Shown piece by piece: positions 11,430 through 24,097 of a stretch of 64,000 nucleotides of DNA (the first letter of the stretch is position 1; every line of letters begins with the position of its first letter). Both the position numbers and the translations under genes were made by a program. The notes under the pieces are model-generated. The model was given only the letters and a program-made list of their open reading frames with translations. It ran no database searches and had not been told where the DNA came from. Source of the DNA: Zhengitettix transpicula (Eukaryota > Arthropoda > Insecta > Orthoptera > Tetrigidae); the NCBI GenBank assembly GCA_037074705.1, contig CM073591.1:2782087-2846086 (forward strand), given 5' to 3'.

Positions 11430-12655
11430 TCACCTGAGGTAAGGAACAAAGATTCCAGAAACGTTGTACGGTAGGTGTACTATTAGCAAATGCAAACATA
11501 TAAACAGAGAGAATTTAACTTTTATTAACTGAGACGTCTTGCACATCAACAACCTTGATGTGTTACCACTACTAACAAAATCCACCCCTGTCCACCCCAT
11601 CCACTCCCGCTCCTGGAGGTTAAATGGCCATTTGAATGCTATAATTGAACTCAGTGACATCCATAACCTCTGATTTGACTCCAATCTCGGTTGTATTCGC
11701 GTTATTGTATTGTAGCATTCCTCCACTCCACACCTAAAAGTGCTCTACTGATAAGCCCGAAAGGGGTTAAATTTATACTCAGAGAACATGTAGAGAAAGT
11801 TTATGAATCTCATTGATCCCTAAAAATTTATAGTCGTTGCAAAAATCGGTAGATTAACATGTTTGACATTTTCGACCCTCGACCGGCCTCGTCCCTGGGA
11901 GGTTAATTGCTAGTTTAATGTCATAATTAAACTCAGCGTTAACCATACCTATGATTTTGACGTCAGTCTCTGTTGTATTCGAGTAACTTGAATATCATAA
12001 TTAAACTCACTGACAATCATAACCCGGATATGAGTCCAATCTCGATTGTGTTCTCGTTATTTTTATATAAATCCACTGCACCCCCTCCCTTAAGAGTGAT
12101 CCACTCCAAATCCCGAAAGAGGTTATATTAAATATATGGAACGTAGAGGAATATAATAAATCTCTGTGAACCAGAAAAATATTTATTCGACGCAAATATC
12201 GGCTACTTGTATGAAAATTTCAACACCCGTCCACCCCGGATTGGGGAAGTTAAACTGTAAGTTAAATGTCATAATTAAACACAATGACAAATATAACTCC
12301 GGGTCGACTCAAAACTCCAACGTGTTTGCGTAATTTCATGTAATGTCACTTTACCCCAAAAACCCTCTCATCACCGCCAATTCCCACCAACCCCCGTCTG
12401 TTTCTAAGTTTGTTATAAATAGTCTGAGCGACATCCATAACCCCGTTTTGACTCGAACCTCGGTCAATTATATGAAACGCCCCTCTAATCCCACAAATAA
12501 GGGTGCTTCCCTCGTATGCCGAAAAGGGTTGAAATTATACACAAATAACATCAGTAGAAATACAATCAATATAATTAACCCTGAAAAATATTTATTCAAC
12601 GCAAATATCCGCCGTGTTTGCATATTCCAATAATTCCACCCTCGTCCACACTCGC
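11430..12655 (+). repeat. ~280-bp monomer array, first element (5' side lost)
   Basis: Diverged tandem units. Recurring anchors are a CTC-AGTGACA-CATAACC-like phrase, an ATTCGACGCAAATATCGG-like phrase (about 11832, 12186, 12597), TTAACATGTTTGAAAATTTC and C-rich runs (CACCCCCGCCCACC). A CACCCTTAAGGGTG-type palindrome lies in most units. Spacing in the best-preserved part of the array is 260-300 bp. Open frames here are not genes. Confidence 0.88.
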
Positions 12656-12825
12656 TCCTGGGGGTTGTAGATGTGTCTCACCCCGATATTGTTCGTCTCC
12701 TGTTCGCAAAGAACACGTGTACAAAATTTATTGAAATTTTCTCAACGGGTGTAGATTTCTATAAGGAACATACATAGATACATACACACATACACTCATT
12801 TTTATTTATAAGATAAGACTAGCTG
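12656..12825 (+). repeat. Tail module of monomer-array element
   Basis: GGGGTTGTAGATGTGTCTCACCCC, then a block with AAGAACACGTGTACAAAATT, then ATACATACACTCATTTTTATTTATA. The same module, in the same order and orientation, closes the second array at 63193-63347, so it is a defined terminus rather than another monomer. Confidence 0.85.
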
Positions 12826-15640
12826 GGTGCCCGGCGTTGCCCGAGATATCATTTATCCATAACCCCCGATTTGACTCCAATTTCGGTTGCTTTTGCGCTA
12901 TTTTTATCTAACGCTCCTCGAACCCTATCCCTAAATGTGCTCACATCCTATGTCGAAGAGGGTTGAAGTCATACACCAAATATATCAGCATTTTTACATG
13001 TTAGAAGATGACCACCCCCACAAATGTGCAATAATCAAAAATTATTTATTCGACGCAAAAATCGGCCGATTACATTGTCTGAAAATTTCTACCCCCGCCC
13101 ACCACCTCCACGCGTTACTTAGGTTGTCACAATTAGACTCAGCGACATTCATAGTCTCTGAATTGATAAGAATCTCTGTTGTTTTTGTGGTATTTTTATT
13201 TAACGTTCCTCCACCTCACCCCTAAGCTTTCTCCCCTCACAGGGATTGAAATTATCCACAAACAGCATCGGTATAAATACTATCAAAGTAATTAACCCCA
13301 GGAAGTAATTATCGCAAATATCGACCATTTAACATTTTTTGAAAATTTCGACCCCCGACCACTCGCGCTTCGGGGACTTCGGCTAGTTGAATTGTCGTAA
13401 TTAAACTCAGTGACAACTATAACCCCGGATTCGACTCCACTCTCGATAGTTTCTGCTTTCATTTTATGTAATGCCACTTCACGCCACCCTTAAGGGTGCA
13501 CCCCTACAGAGCCGGAAAGGGGTTGAAATTATGCACAGAGAACATGTAGAGAAATTTTATGAATCTCATTGGTCCGAAATATAATCATTCGAAGAAAAAA
13601 ACGTCCGGTTAACATGTTCGAAAATTTATTCCCCCGCCCAACTCCACCAAGCCCCTCACACCCCCGCACTCCACCGCCAACCCCCCGTGCATTTCGCACG
13701 TTGTCATAAACCCATTCACCTATATCCATAACTCTGATTTGACTCGAAACTCAAATTTGGGTTATTTTAATGGAACACACCTCCACCCATATGAATGCTT
13801 CCTTATTTTGCCGTAATATGTTGAAATTATACACAAATAAAATCGGTAGAAATACTATAAATGGCATTGACAGCTTTACATATTTATTTCGCGCAAATAT
13901 CGTCCATTTGACATGTGTGACAATTTTCACCCTCGACCATCCCCGTCGCCAGGAGGGTAACTGCTAGTTTAATGTCAAAATTAAAGTCAGCGTTATCCAT
14001 ATCTTTGCTTTTGACACCAGTCTCGGTTGTATTCGGGTTATTTTCTTGTAACATTCCTCCAACCCCACCCTTAGGGTGCTCCTTTCACATGCCGTAAAAA
14101 GTTGAAATTTTACTGAAATACATTGGTACAAACACTATTAATCACTTTTATCGGGAAAATATTTATCAGACTCAAATATCGGCCTTGTTATCATGTTTGA
14201 AGATTTCCACACCCAACCACCGCCGCTTGGGGGACTTAAAGGGTAACTTTAATATCATAATTGAACTCACTGAAAAAAATAACCCTGAATTTGAGTCGAA
14301 TCTCGATTGTGTTTGCGTAATTTTTATATAAATCCATTCCACCCCCACCCTTAAAAGTGCTCCACTCCAAATCACGAAAGAGGTTAATATTAAATATATG
14401 GAATATGTAGAGAAATATAACAAATCTCAGTGAACCAAAATATATTAATTCGACGCAAATATAGACTGCTTAACATGTTTGGAAATTTCAACCCCCGTCC
14501 ATCATCGCTTGGAAAAGTTAAACTGTAAGTTAAATGTCATAATTAAACACAGTGACAAATATAACCTCGGATTCGACTCGAAACTCGAATGTGTTTGCGT
14601 AATTTCATGTAATTCCACTCCACCCCCAACCCTTACGGGTGCACCACTCCCATGCCTAAAACAAGTTGAAATTATACACAGATAACATGTAGTGAAATTT
14701 TATGAATGATACTGATCCCGAAATTTATTGAGTCGACGCAAAAATCGGCCGGTTAGAATGTTTGAAAATTTATTTCCCCTCCCACCCGTTCTCTTCCCGC
14801 CAATTCCCACCCACCCCCGTGCGTTTCTCAGTTTGTTATAAATAGTCTCAGAGACATCCATAACCCATATTTTTTGACTCGATTCTCGGTTGATTTTGCA
14901 TTAATCATATGAAACGACCCTCCACCCCCCACACATAAGGGTGCTCCCCTTTCATGCCGAAAGGGGTTAAAAATTATACACGGAGAAAATCTCAGAGAAA
15001 TTTTATTAATCTAATTGATCCCGAAATATATTTAATAACGTCCGGTCAACATGTTTTTAAGAATTCGAACTCCAGCCCAACTCCTCCCACCCCTCGCGCG
15101 TTGTCTAGAATGTCATAAATAAGTACAGCGACATCCATTACCTTAGATTTGACTCGAATCTAGTTTTTTTCTTGTAAGTCCTCTCTACCCCTTACCATGC
15201 ACCGCCCTCATGCAGAAAGAGGGGTTCAATTTTTACACACACAACTTGGGTGACAAATTAAATGTCATAATTAAACTCAGCGACATTCATAACCCTGTAT
15301 TTAACTCTAATCTCGGTTTTATTCGCGTTATTTATTTTTAACCCCCGTTGACCTCCACCTGTAATGTGAGCTCCCTCTCAATTCCGAAAGGGATTCAAAT
15401 TAAACTCAGAGAGCGTGTAGTGAAATTTTAATAATCTCATTTTTTCTGAAATATATGTAATCGTCGCAAAATTCAGCCGCTTTATAATTTCTATTCCCCA
15501 CTCACCTCCACCCAACCCCACCCACCCCAGTCCATCCAACCCCGCGCGTTGCCCAAATTGTCATAAACGAACTCAGCGAAATTAATTACGTTCGACTTAC
15601 TCGAATGTTAGTTGTCTTCGCATTATTTTCTTGTACTACT
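12826..15640 (+). repeat. ~280-bp monomer array, second element with head module
   Basis: Begins with AGACTAGCTGGGTGCCCGGCGTTGCCCGAG, then monomers whose ATTCGACGCAAATATCGG-like anchors lie near 13050, 13312, 13588, 13891, 14168, 14451, 14733, 15027 and 15460 (steps mostly 262-302 bp). Units are diverged from each other by substitutions and indels. No tail module is found before unique sequence resumes at about 15640, so this element is truncated or its tail has decayed. Confidence 0.9.
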
Positions 15641-16109
15641 ATTTTCAAGTACTAAATTTGTAGATATATAATTTTTGCATTCTAAAATAAACTATTTGGT
15701 GGTTTTAGCAATAAGCAGTTGGTAGCATTGTATAAAATTAATGCAAAAGATTACGAAATACGCTATCTTCAATAGAAAAATATCAATTTTGAACATTTAA
15801 GTATTGTTTTTATCATAATTCTATGTATCTTCCAGTGCGTATTGCAAGAGATAATTGGGCAACATATTGGTCCCTGATCCCGTTAAATATTCCACGTCAA
15901 ATGTCAAGTTATTTAAAAGAAAATTAATGCCGTGGATTGTTAGCTTCCCTTTTTTCTTCTTCTCCCTTCCAACAGAACCCTTTCCGTCGTTTCACAGATG
16001 GTTTTAGTTTTGTTAATCACACACCACAGTTTGTTGAATTTTATTTATCACTCGATGTGGTATTGGTAGATTAATTATACTTATTATTCAATAAAAATAT
16101 TCTTGCTTT
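15641..16109. other. No gene recognised
   Basis: AT-rich spacer between the monomer array and the TIR element. No open frame or repeat match was identified. Confidence 0.5.
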
Positions 16110-16671
16110 TGTAGAACTGCGAGGGCTATTCTCTCGCAGGCAATACCTGCGAGGGATGTTCTCTCGCAGGCAGAACCTTTTAGGAGAGATACGAAGGGGC
16201 TACCTTTGGGGAAGCCTTTTTCTCTCCGTTTTTGATTTAAGGTTCCCACAAGCCGAGGCACCTCGGCCTGTTCTGAGAGGTGTATGTTCCGGGGTCACAG
16301 ACCTTGGGCATACGGTAAGAGTTGTCCGCTATTCCCATTGGAATAGTCGGCCAGCTGCCTCCTAAACTGGTCGAGGCACGGAGAAGGGAATGCTGCGTCC
16401 CCACAGCAAACTCCTCTCTCGCTATCGGAAGGGCGTGGGACAAGTACCCAATGCCCGACCTACCCGATGCAGGTTTTTCTAAGGTTTTCCCTGCATTTCT
16501 CTAGGCGAATGCCGGGTAGGATCCTTAAAATATAGCCCGGGTGCCCTAGTAACCCTTGGCTACCTTCCTACACCCTACCGCATCCCCCCTTTCAAATCCC
16601 TTTCCTATGCTATTAAAGGGAAGTTGCCCAATGTGGATCACCCTCATGTAGCCTGTTGCCCTAAAAAAAAA
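16110..16671 (+). mobile_element. MITE-like TIR element, near full-length copy
   Basis: Contains CTGCGAGGG / CTCTCGCAGG direct and inverted subterminal repeats (16117-16172), the shared core (GAGGCACCTCGGCCTG near 16254, GAGTTGTCCGCTATTCCC near 16320) and the right terminus GTAGCCTGTTGCCCT followed by poly-A. The outermost left TIR is missing. There is no coding capacity. Confidence 0.85.
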
Positions 16672-18001
16672 TATATATATTCCTGCTTTACCTCATTTCT
16701 ATAACGTTATTTCTATAACGTCGTTGTGTAAACTACAATTAATTGTACTTTTAATTCAATATAAAAGTTCCTATTTCTGTACCTAGCTTTGACTGAGAGT
16801 GCATTAATTGAATAACGACCATAAAAACCGTACGTCATTTTGAATACTTTTATTACAAACACATAATTCAGCAGTCGTACCTTAGACAAATCTTATTATC
16901 TTCTGAAATATTATACAGGACACAATAGTACGTTATATAATGAACTTTTATAAATCACGGCCGACACACATTTGAATGTATTATTAAGCGCCATATTGGC
17001 GTTATTAAAGATGGCGAGGATAATTATTTTTTACAAATTAACTTTGCGCAAGGATGGTAAAGTATTTCGTATTGTTTTTTATTACTATTCGTGGGAGTAT
17101 GGATAAAAAATTATACTTTTTATTCAATCAAAATATTTTAGCTTTATTTCATTACGAAATACAGAACTATATTTTTATGATGCGTCAATGTCTCGCCAAC
17201 TTATGACGTCACCGTCTGTCTCTTGGCGCGCAGTAATTTAACTGTAACTCTTATGGGAAAATTCGAAAAAATAAATCAACTACAATTCTTTCCACCTTTA
17301 TGCTATGGGTTTCTCACCGCCACAGTACCTGTTCCCGATTGCCCTAGAAGACGTATACCTATTTTTGTTGCATCCAGTCCACGCGATAAAATTTCTATTA
17401 AGATCACCGTAAATATATACAAACAAACAAACATGCATACATGCACACAAATATACATCCTTTTTTATTATATAGATATAGCCTGTCTACACCTCCTTCT
17501 TATTCTTCTTACTCTTTACTTCAATTTATTTTCTTTCTATTCTTTCACTAGTTCTTGGGAAAATGTTATGTTGTTAGTTTCCTTATTAAGTGAGAATCGG
17601 AATAGAATAAGAAATGCAATTTATTAACGAAAGAATTTTTCTTTATCTTTATTAACTTGTAATCGAATATGTACAAATGAGATGGTAATAATATATCATT
17701 TTTAGTTAAATGAATTTACATAATGAAAAATGTATGATGCAGCTGCAAATGCTTAAATATAAGTCATAAAAATTATGGAAAACCTTTCCAAACAATCGTA
17801 CTGATATAAAATTTAATTTTTTAAAAAAATGTTAATAAGCTGTTAATTAGAAAATCTGAGATGCTGGATTCAATTTCACGAGGGATGGGGAACATTTGAG
17901 CTTCCTGTCGTCTCCCACTGACATGATTCGTGGGAGGTCTTTAATCACCCAACAGGCACCACGACAAATAACATCAAATTTCACAACAACTAGTAGTCTC
18001 T
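16672..18001. other. No gene recognised; downstream flank of connectin-like gene
   Basis: AT-rich. The last few hundred bases before 18002 would be the 3' UTR of the minus-strand connectin-like gene. A 134-residue open frame at 17223-17627 (+) has no recognisable domain and sits in low-complexity AT-rich DNA, so I do not call it. Confidence 0.5.
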
Positions 18002-18390
18002 TCACATCGACACGAACGCTACCGCCACGGCGAAGAAGAGGAGCTTATTCACCGAGCAGCGCCACACTGAAGTGTTTGAACCTGCCTTCTCGGGGTCGGT
18101 GAGTCGCGTCAGGTCTTTGCTGGACTTCCAGCGCTCCGGGCACGGCAGCTCTTCCGCAGGTATCTCGAGGAAGTGGCGCACCCGCTGCCGGTGTGAGATG
18201 TTGTCGCCGCGCACTGCAAGGTCGTAGTCCAGATCGAGCTCGCGGGACTCCTCATCCTCGTCGGCAAGGTCCACGTCGCCCTCCAGTAAGCACGTCAGCT
18301 CCTCCAAGGCGTTACGTACCTGGTCGCTGGCCGTCTCATTGCGGAGGACGTGGGCCCACTGAAGGCGACAGTCACACGAGAAACTGTTGC
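18002..18390 (-). CDS. Con: Connectin-like last exon: LRR C-cap and anchor signal
   Basis: Acceptor CCTTGTTGCAG. The exon completes a Gly codon, then reads NSFSCDCRLQWAHVLRNET, LEELTCLLEG, an acidic run (DVDLADEDEESRELDLDYD), LPCPERW and a hydrophobic tail up to the stop at 18002. The Cys pattern matches an LRR C-terminal cap. The tail resembles a GPI-attachment signal. Confidence 0.85.
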
Positions 18391-21300
18391 CTGCAACAAG
18401 GATAATGCAGTTTATTCTCTGACCCTGGCACCAGAAATTAGGAAACACAAGTATGAAAAACAAAGTGTAATGTTCCGACTTTCCACAGTTAAATTAGCCA
18501 AAAACTCAGATGAGCGGTCAAGCGTTTCATGGACGAAACGGAAAAAACAGAAAAATCGTCAATTTTCAATACATTTCAGTAACAAACTTTCAACTCGACT
18601 GCTTCTGCTTGCTGTATCACAAGATTCACGAATATAGTAAAAATTAATTATGACTACAATCCATTATTCGTGGAAACACACGCGATGTTTTAATAAAATT
18701 TCACGGTATCATATTCTGGCCAGAAATCTCGAGAGATTTTCATCCGAAATACTTTCGATAGAAAATTGTTTCTGTAGATTACGGACACTGAAACACATCA
18801 CGTTTCTAGAGAATACTCGTTCTTCACGGTCATGGTTTTAGAATCATGCAGGCAAACCCCGCTGACAGCAGTGACTTGCGGAATCAAGGATACGAACGAA
18901 ACTTGTCTCGCTTCGCTGGTCCGGCATTTAAAACAACGCGTAGTTTTTAGGGAGAAATATATTAGTGGTTCTTGAAGATTACATTCAGTATCTCTGACCT
19001 ACCCTCAAGTAAGAAAATGGCGGAGACATTCTTCATGGTGTTGAAAATGGGCATGATGAACTCGAGGGAGACTGTCGCCAGATCGTTGTCGCTGAGGTCG
19101 AGGACCCGCACCTTGGGCGCGAGGCTGAGATCGGGGGCAGAGTGGAAGGTGAGGCGGTTGTCTTGCAAGGCGAGGCGCTCTAGTTGTTGCAAGCCGAAGA
19201 AGGCCCGCGGACTGACGAAGTCGATGTCGTTCTCGCCCAGTTCGAGCTCTTGAAGTTGGGGCATCTGCGAGAAGGTGCTGTCAGCCAGCGACCGCAGGTG
19301 GTTGTCCCTGAGGTCGAGGCGCTGCAGCGAGCTGAGGCCGGCGAAGATGAGGCGCGTCACTGCGGACAGCTGGTTGCAGTGAAGGTTTAAGACCTTCAAA
19401 TTTGGGAGGTTCTGGAAGGCCAGCTCGTCCAGCACGCTCAGGTTGTTGCGGTCCAGGAGTAACGTCTGCAGCCAGGGCAGGTCCACAAACACCTGCAAGC
19501 CATCACGATCATTGCTTCGGGGTGTCTCACGTCGGAGACGGAGTCAAAGGAAGGATCCACGGGCGCTTTGAACAACTTTGAACTTATCAACATAGTTTTA
19601 TTTCATACAAATACAAGAGTTATTCAACATATATTCATGAGATTTCTCCTCATTGTGCCATTATCACCTGCAATCATCTCGTTATTAAACATTTGCATGA
19701 GGAAATTACAATTATTGTAATTCAAACGGGAATCAAAAAGCTGATAAACTTTAGGAAAGCACGTCTGGTGATTTATATTTGCCTGGAATGTTCTCAGTTT
19801 TTAAAGTTATATTTAGTTGTCATAATTATGTTTGTAATTTGGACAGTATTCTGATCAAATTTATATAATGAATGATATTCTTGAGCTTTTACAAAATGTT
19901 CGGGCTCATGTGATTGAAAGTTTCTAAATTTCGCTCCCCAATTTGAAGAAATTGAATATGTTTAAGTAGCTATAATAAGCACATGCACAAACGGCCAATA
20001 TATCTGAAGCATCGCTGGACCGAGGTGAAGTGGCAAGTCTTGCAGAGCGTGTACGACGTCCACCTCGAGGAAAGTCTCGCGTTGTCTCGGCATAAGGGAA
20101 AAAAGCAGATATCGACATTGTCCCTGTCAAACGTCGGAAACAACGTAGCTCAGCGTAACAAGAGGATTACGTTTGCCGTTTATTGCTTAATCAAAAGTAA
20201 TGTAATTTTTACACATATCATAAATACGATGTGCAGTATTGCAGTGAGCGTTCATTTGTATGCAGGTCCTTCTCGAAGGTTCCCAATAGTTTACGTCGAA
20301 GGTTCGTCGGAGAAAAAATGGCATTGACATCTTGAGGAAAAGTGAGTTGACTTACGTCTCTGTGCAGCTCCTGGATGCGGTTCTCGCTGAGGGCCAGGAC
20401 CTCGAGGCCCGGCAGGTGAGAGAAGGCGCGTGGGGAGAGACTCACCACCTGGTTGCGACACAGCTGCAGGGCATAGAGAGTCGCGCTGTTAGAGAACGCG
20501 TGGGTGGCGATGTTGGTCACTCTCGCGTAATGCAGCTCGAAGGAGCGCAAGCGCGGAAGCAATCGCAGCAGCCGCGTCGGCATCTCCGTGAGGTGACCGT
20601 CGGGACGCACGTTGAGAACCACATCCTGGATCTCCGGGTGCATCATGAAGGAGTCCCACTCGGCGGCATTATTGGACAGCGGAAAAAAGACCAAACATCT
20701 AGCTCTCTTTGCCAGGCCGTGTTCCTGCGGGTGACAATGGCAGTACATGGTGGCCTGCAACAGGACGACAATCATAAAACATTTCTTTATCTCCTTTCTA
20801 CACTTCCCTTCTGGTTTTTCTTTTTCACCTCCTCCGGCTTTGAAGTACAAGAATAGGTCAATATCGCGCGTCACGTTTACGATTATTATGTTGTCTAAGA
20901 CTTCCGGCGTTGATCGGGATTTAAGTAGTAAGTCACACTATTATTATTTCTATACTTAATAACTTCTGAAATAAAGACTATGTGGAATAAAGGCCGCATT
21001 TTGCGAATGCAATTATAGTTACCCTAGAGCTCACATAATGGCGGGTGATGCGTCCTATTAGAACTATCTTGAGGAGACTGTCAGTGGGAAGTGTTGAGGT
21101 AACTCAAAATTAGAATGAAACGACCATTAAATGCTTACAAACATCGAAAGTATTAATTTACTCAAGTTTGGTTGCACCTTTAAACTGTTTCTAAATTGAA
21201 GAGTGCAAATAAAATATGTTATTGTAATATATAAAAGTTCAAACTTTTAATTTACAAAATTATTTTATTTTATTGTGAATGTTTTTATTATTTAGGTGTC

Positions 21301-21574
21301 GACTGTCGGGTCGATCGTGGAGTTAAACGTTGAGAGGAATGTTTGAGGACCTTGAACCAGCCATTGTGTGCACAATGGAGGTCTAAGGCACTTACATTGT
21401 CGGCCTGGTGTTCCTTGACGTCGCACACGTCGAGCTCGGGGGCGGCCGTGGACGTCGGGGGCGGGTGGTGCATGTGCAACTTGCCGCTCTTCCGTCTCGC
21501 CGCCAGCGTCTCAAGAATCACATACGTCGTCAGCACAATTCCCAAAAAAATTAACACTATCTTGCACCACCCGT
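18002..21574 (-). CDS. Con: Connectin-like LRR cell-adhesion protein (5' partial)
   Basis: Four exons join in phase: 21574-21396, 20754-20356, 19492-19003 and 18390-18002. The protein of at least 485 residues starts with a hydrophobic leader (KIVLIFLGIVLTTYVILETL). A Cys-containing N-terminal region, about ten leucine-rich repeats and a C-terminal LRR cap (CDCRLQW, then LRNETASDQVRNALEELTC) follow, then an acidic segment and a short hydrophobic C-terminus (LLFFAVAVAFVSM). That tail fits a GPI-anchor signal, and the absence of a cytoplasmic domain fits connectin rather than Toll, capricious or tartan. In Drosophila, connectin is a GPI-linked homophilic adhesion molecule on subsets of muscles and motoneurons. 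The initiator Met lies in an upstream exon I could not find. The assignment rests on architecture and the characteristic cap, not on an alignment. Confidence 0.78.
19003..19492 (-). CDS. Con: Connectin-like exon: central LRRs
   Basis: Acceptor GGCTTGCAG; donor GTAGGT; 490 bp, phase 0 to 1. At least six 24-residue LRRs of the form LxxLxLxxNxL are clear (for example LQTLLLDRNNLSVLDELAF, LQRLDLRDNHLRSLADSTF). It ends in AIFLLEG, the last repeat before the cap. Confidence 0.9.
20356..20754 (-). CDS. Con: Connectin-like exon: Cys-rich N-cap and first LRRs
   Basis: Acceptor GTCCTGTTGCAG; donor GTAAGT; 133 codons, phase 0 on both sides. It encodes MYCHCHPQEH and ARC (N-terminal Cys cluster), then VVLNVRPDGHLTEMPTRLL and LRR units ending in LEVLALSENRIQELHRD. 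Confidence 0.82.
21396..21574 (-). CDS. Con: Connectin-like exon 'n': signal peptide and N-terminal region
   Basis: Acceptor CCTTTGTTGCAG before 21574; donor GTAAGT after 21396. The 179 bp start with the last two bases of a codon and end in phase 0. It encodes the hydrophobic leader, a basic patch (AARRKSGK), a His/Pro/Thr stretch and ELDVCDVKEHQADN. No in-frame ATG precedes the leader inside the exon, so the start codon is in an upstream exon. Confidence 0.75.
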
Positions 21575-22927
21575 CTGCAACAAAGGATTAAACCACAACA
21601 TGAGTTCAGTTTAAAACAATCACATTTAAATATAGATTTTGAGTTAAAAGCACGGCCATTGACGAGGATTACTTGCAGAAGCCTAGACATATGTCCTATT
21701 GTTACGTGTCTGTTTAGCTAATAGAAGATTGCGTTGATGCCGTACGGCCTTCCACAACAGAAAATATACATCAAGCATGACTCGCGGTGGTCGTTTAGAC
21801 GGCGCCAAAGATACTAACTGGCGTATACGTTATTAGCGTGAGATGACGTCACTGAGTCGCTGTTGATGTCTCGCGTTCTCGACTGATATTTTGTCTTGCC
21901 ACAGATGCCCCAGTTTCAACCAAGCTACAGTAAGAAAATCATTTTAGATCCTTGTTTATCGGTCAGGCAGGTTATTTCCATGGAGGTCCTTGATGGATAC
22001 GGGACAAAGGGAACATTGACCAATGTCGACATAGACGAAAGTGTGAAGAATCAGACCCGTCAGCAACTGAGTGAGGTCCATACTGATTGAAGAACAAATT
22101 AAGTGTTCCGAAAACGTCAGTTGAGCAGACGGGCATTGAAATTATAAACATCTGGCCAATAAAATAAATTTTGTTTATCTGAAGATGTAGTATATTTCAT
22201 TTGTTGCCATTTTTGCCGAGGGCGACGAATGAGATTCAAATAAACTACGCAGCGATTGCAAGTTTGAAATTGAGGAGGAACTTGTGAATTTCAAGACCTT
22301 AATGCGGAGGAAGTTGTGAGAAAATGAAAAGATGTGGGTTCAAGTTGCGATCCAGAGCAGTAAAGGACCGTGAAGAGAAACTGTTATTTAAGTGTCAGAG
22401 GAGTCTCTAGGGAAGAACAGGCACAACGAGCTTCATAAAATTGGTTTCGCCAAGTATTGGAATTGCCAGGTTCCTAAATTTTCCACGGAAGCTACTCTAA
22501 GTATGTATGTGTATATTCACCCAACCCGATGGACCTCAGATATTATAAATTTATTGCTTTAATCAAAAGAAAGAAGACAAAATAGTGTTATTCCTCAATT
22601 GATTAAATTTTTATTTTGTATATTAGTTAAACCTATAAATAAAATCCTCTCCTGATTTACTACGTACTCCATAAATGACGACAAAGTTTAAAGTAGGAAT
22701 AGACCGCCAAAACGCTGCCTCGACTCGTATCCATCACGTTGATAAAAAAATATTAATGGATTATAAAGTACTATTACGTTCAATAAAAAGTAAGAAAAAC
22801 TATTTGTTCTCTTCCAACAAAAAAACACCCAAATGCGAACGAAGTGGCGCAACTCGTTAGTGGAAATAAGAAAGACCGCCAGTTGAGTAAAAAAATTAAT
22901 AATATAAATCCCACACAACGTTTCTGC
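21575..22927. other. Upstream flank or intron of connectin-like gene; no gene recognised
   Basis: The missing 5' exon(s) of the connectin-like gene should lie on the minus strand here or further right. A 64-residue plus-strand frame at 21896-22090 follows an acceptor-like TTGTCTTGCCACAG, but I recognise no domain in it. The stretch 22200-22500 is purine-rich and unassigned. Confidence 0.45.
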
Positions 22928-23429
22928 AGGTGCGAAGAGGATTCTCTCGCAGGTAACCAGCTAGGGATGTTCTCTCGCAGGCAGAACCTTTTAGGAGAGA
23001 TACGAAGCAGCTACCTTTGGGTATGCCTTTTCCTCTCCGTTTATGAACTGAGGTTCCCACAAGCCGAGGCACCTCGGCCTGTTTTGAGAGGTGTATGTTC
23101 CGGGGTCACAGAACTTGGGCATACGGTAAGAGTTGTCCGCTATTCCCATGGGAATGCTGCGTCCCCACAGCAAACTCCTCTCCCGCTATCGGAAGAGCGT
23201 GGGACAAGTAGCCAATATCTGACCTACCTGATGCAGGTTTTTCCAGGGCTTACCCTGCATCACTTATAAGCAAATTGACGGGTAGGATCCTTAAAATATA
23301 CCCCGTGGGCCCCTAGTTAACCCTTGGATACCTCTATCCTTCCGCATCTCCCCTTTCAAATCCCTTCCTAGGCTATTAAAGGGAAGTTGCCACCATGTGG
23401 ATTACCTTCATGTAGCCTGTTACCTAAAA
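22928..23429 (+). mobile_element. MITE-like TIR element with internal deletion
   Basis: Same family as 16110-16671: CTCTCGCAGG repeats at 22940-22980, shared core, and right end GTAGCCTGTTACCT (23412-23425). Near 23150 the sequence jumps from TATTCCCAT to GGGAATGCTGCG, losing ~50 bp present in the other copies. The outer left TIR is absent. Confidence 0.85.
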
Positions 23430-24097
23430 GATTCGTACACAATCAGCTATGAATGTTATAATTATTTAAATTGTAACTTACCATGAGATGCTTGGATTTT
23501 AGTTCATTAATTACGTAACTGTAAAAACTGTGTTAAATAATTCCATTTAAATTGTAATTTTGATCGGAACAAAATTAATTACTTAATTCCGTCCCGTTAA
23601 ATGGTTTCTAAAATGTTGTATTAGATTAATTTTTAATTTATATATAAAATAGTTAAACAAACAAAAAGTCATCGAGTTGTCCTTTATTAATTCGTCATGT
23701 TATTGAGCAATGGCAGCCGCCATCGTCGTCTGATAAGAATTTACATTTGCTTTCTACGGCGTCACAAAGCCACTCGTAAATAAGATGAAGAATTAATAAA
23801 GGAAAATTCGATGATCTTTTGGTTTTTAACTCTTTTAATAAATCTCGGCAAAGCGAAATTTGCGAAATGTTATTTCTTTATTGTTAAATAAGAATTTTTC
23901 AAAAGCTTGTGATGAATTAATTCGATTGAATAAATACAGCGGGGCGGAACTTTGCACGCTGAAGACAACCGGAAGTAAACGCGCACAATTTGTATGTATA
24001 CTTGTTCCCGATTGGTTCCCAAATTTCAAATTTAGTTTCTTAGGAAACAACAACAGTGTTGGATGCGACGTGTGACGACGTAGTAATTCCTCTGCAC
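23430..24097. other. No gene recognised
   Basis: AT-rich spacer up to the visible left edge of duplication copy B. The right-hand frame (23860-24075) runs without a break into the duplication and shows no domain. Confidence 0.5.

Noticed and set aside
11430..15640. CRISPR array or clustered gene family
   Set aside because: Units are ~280 bp, diverged, without short exact repeats and spacers, and none is open.
19184..20856. Long plus-strand frames opposite the connectin-like exons
   Set aside because: They are antisense shadows of GC-rich LRR exons with correct splice sites on the minus strand.
21896..22090. Plus-strand exon after an acceptor-like site
   Set aside because: No recognisable protein, no partner exon and no downstream donor of quality. 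It could be chance.
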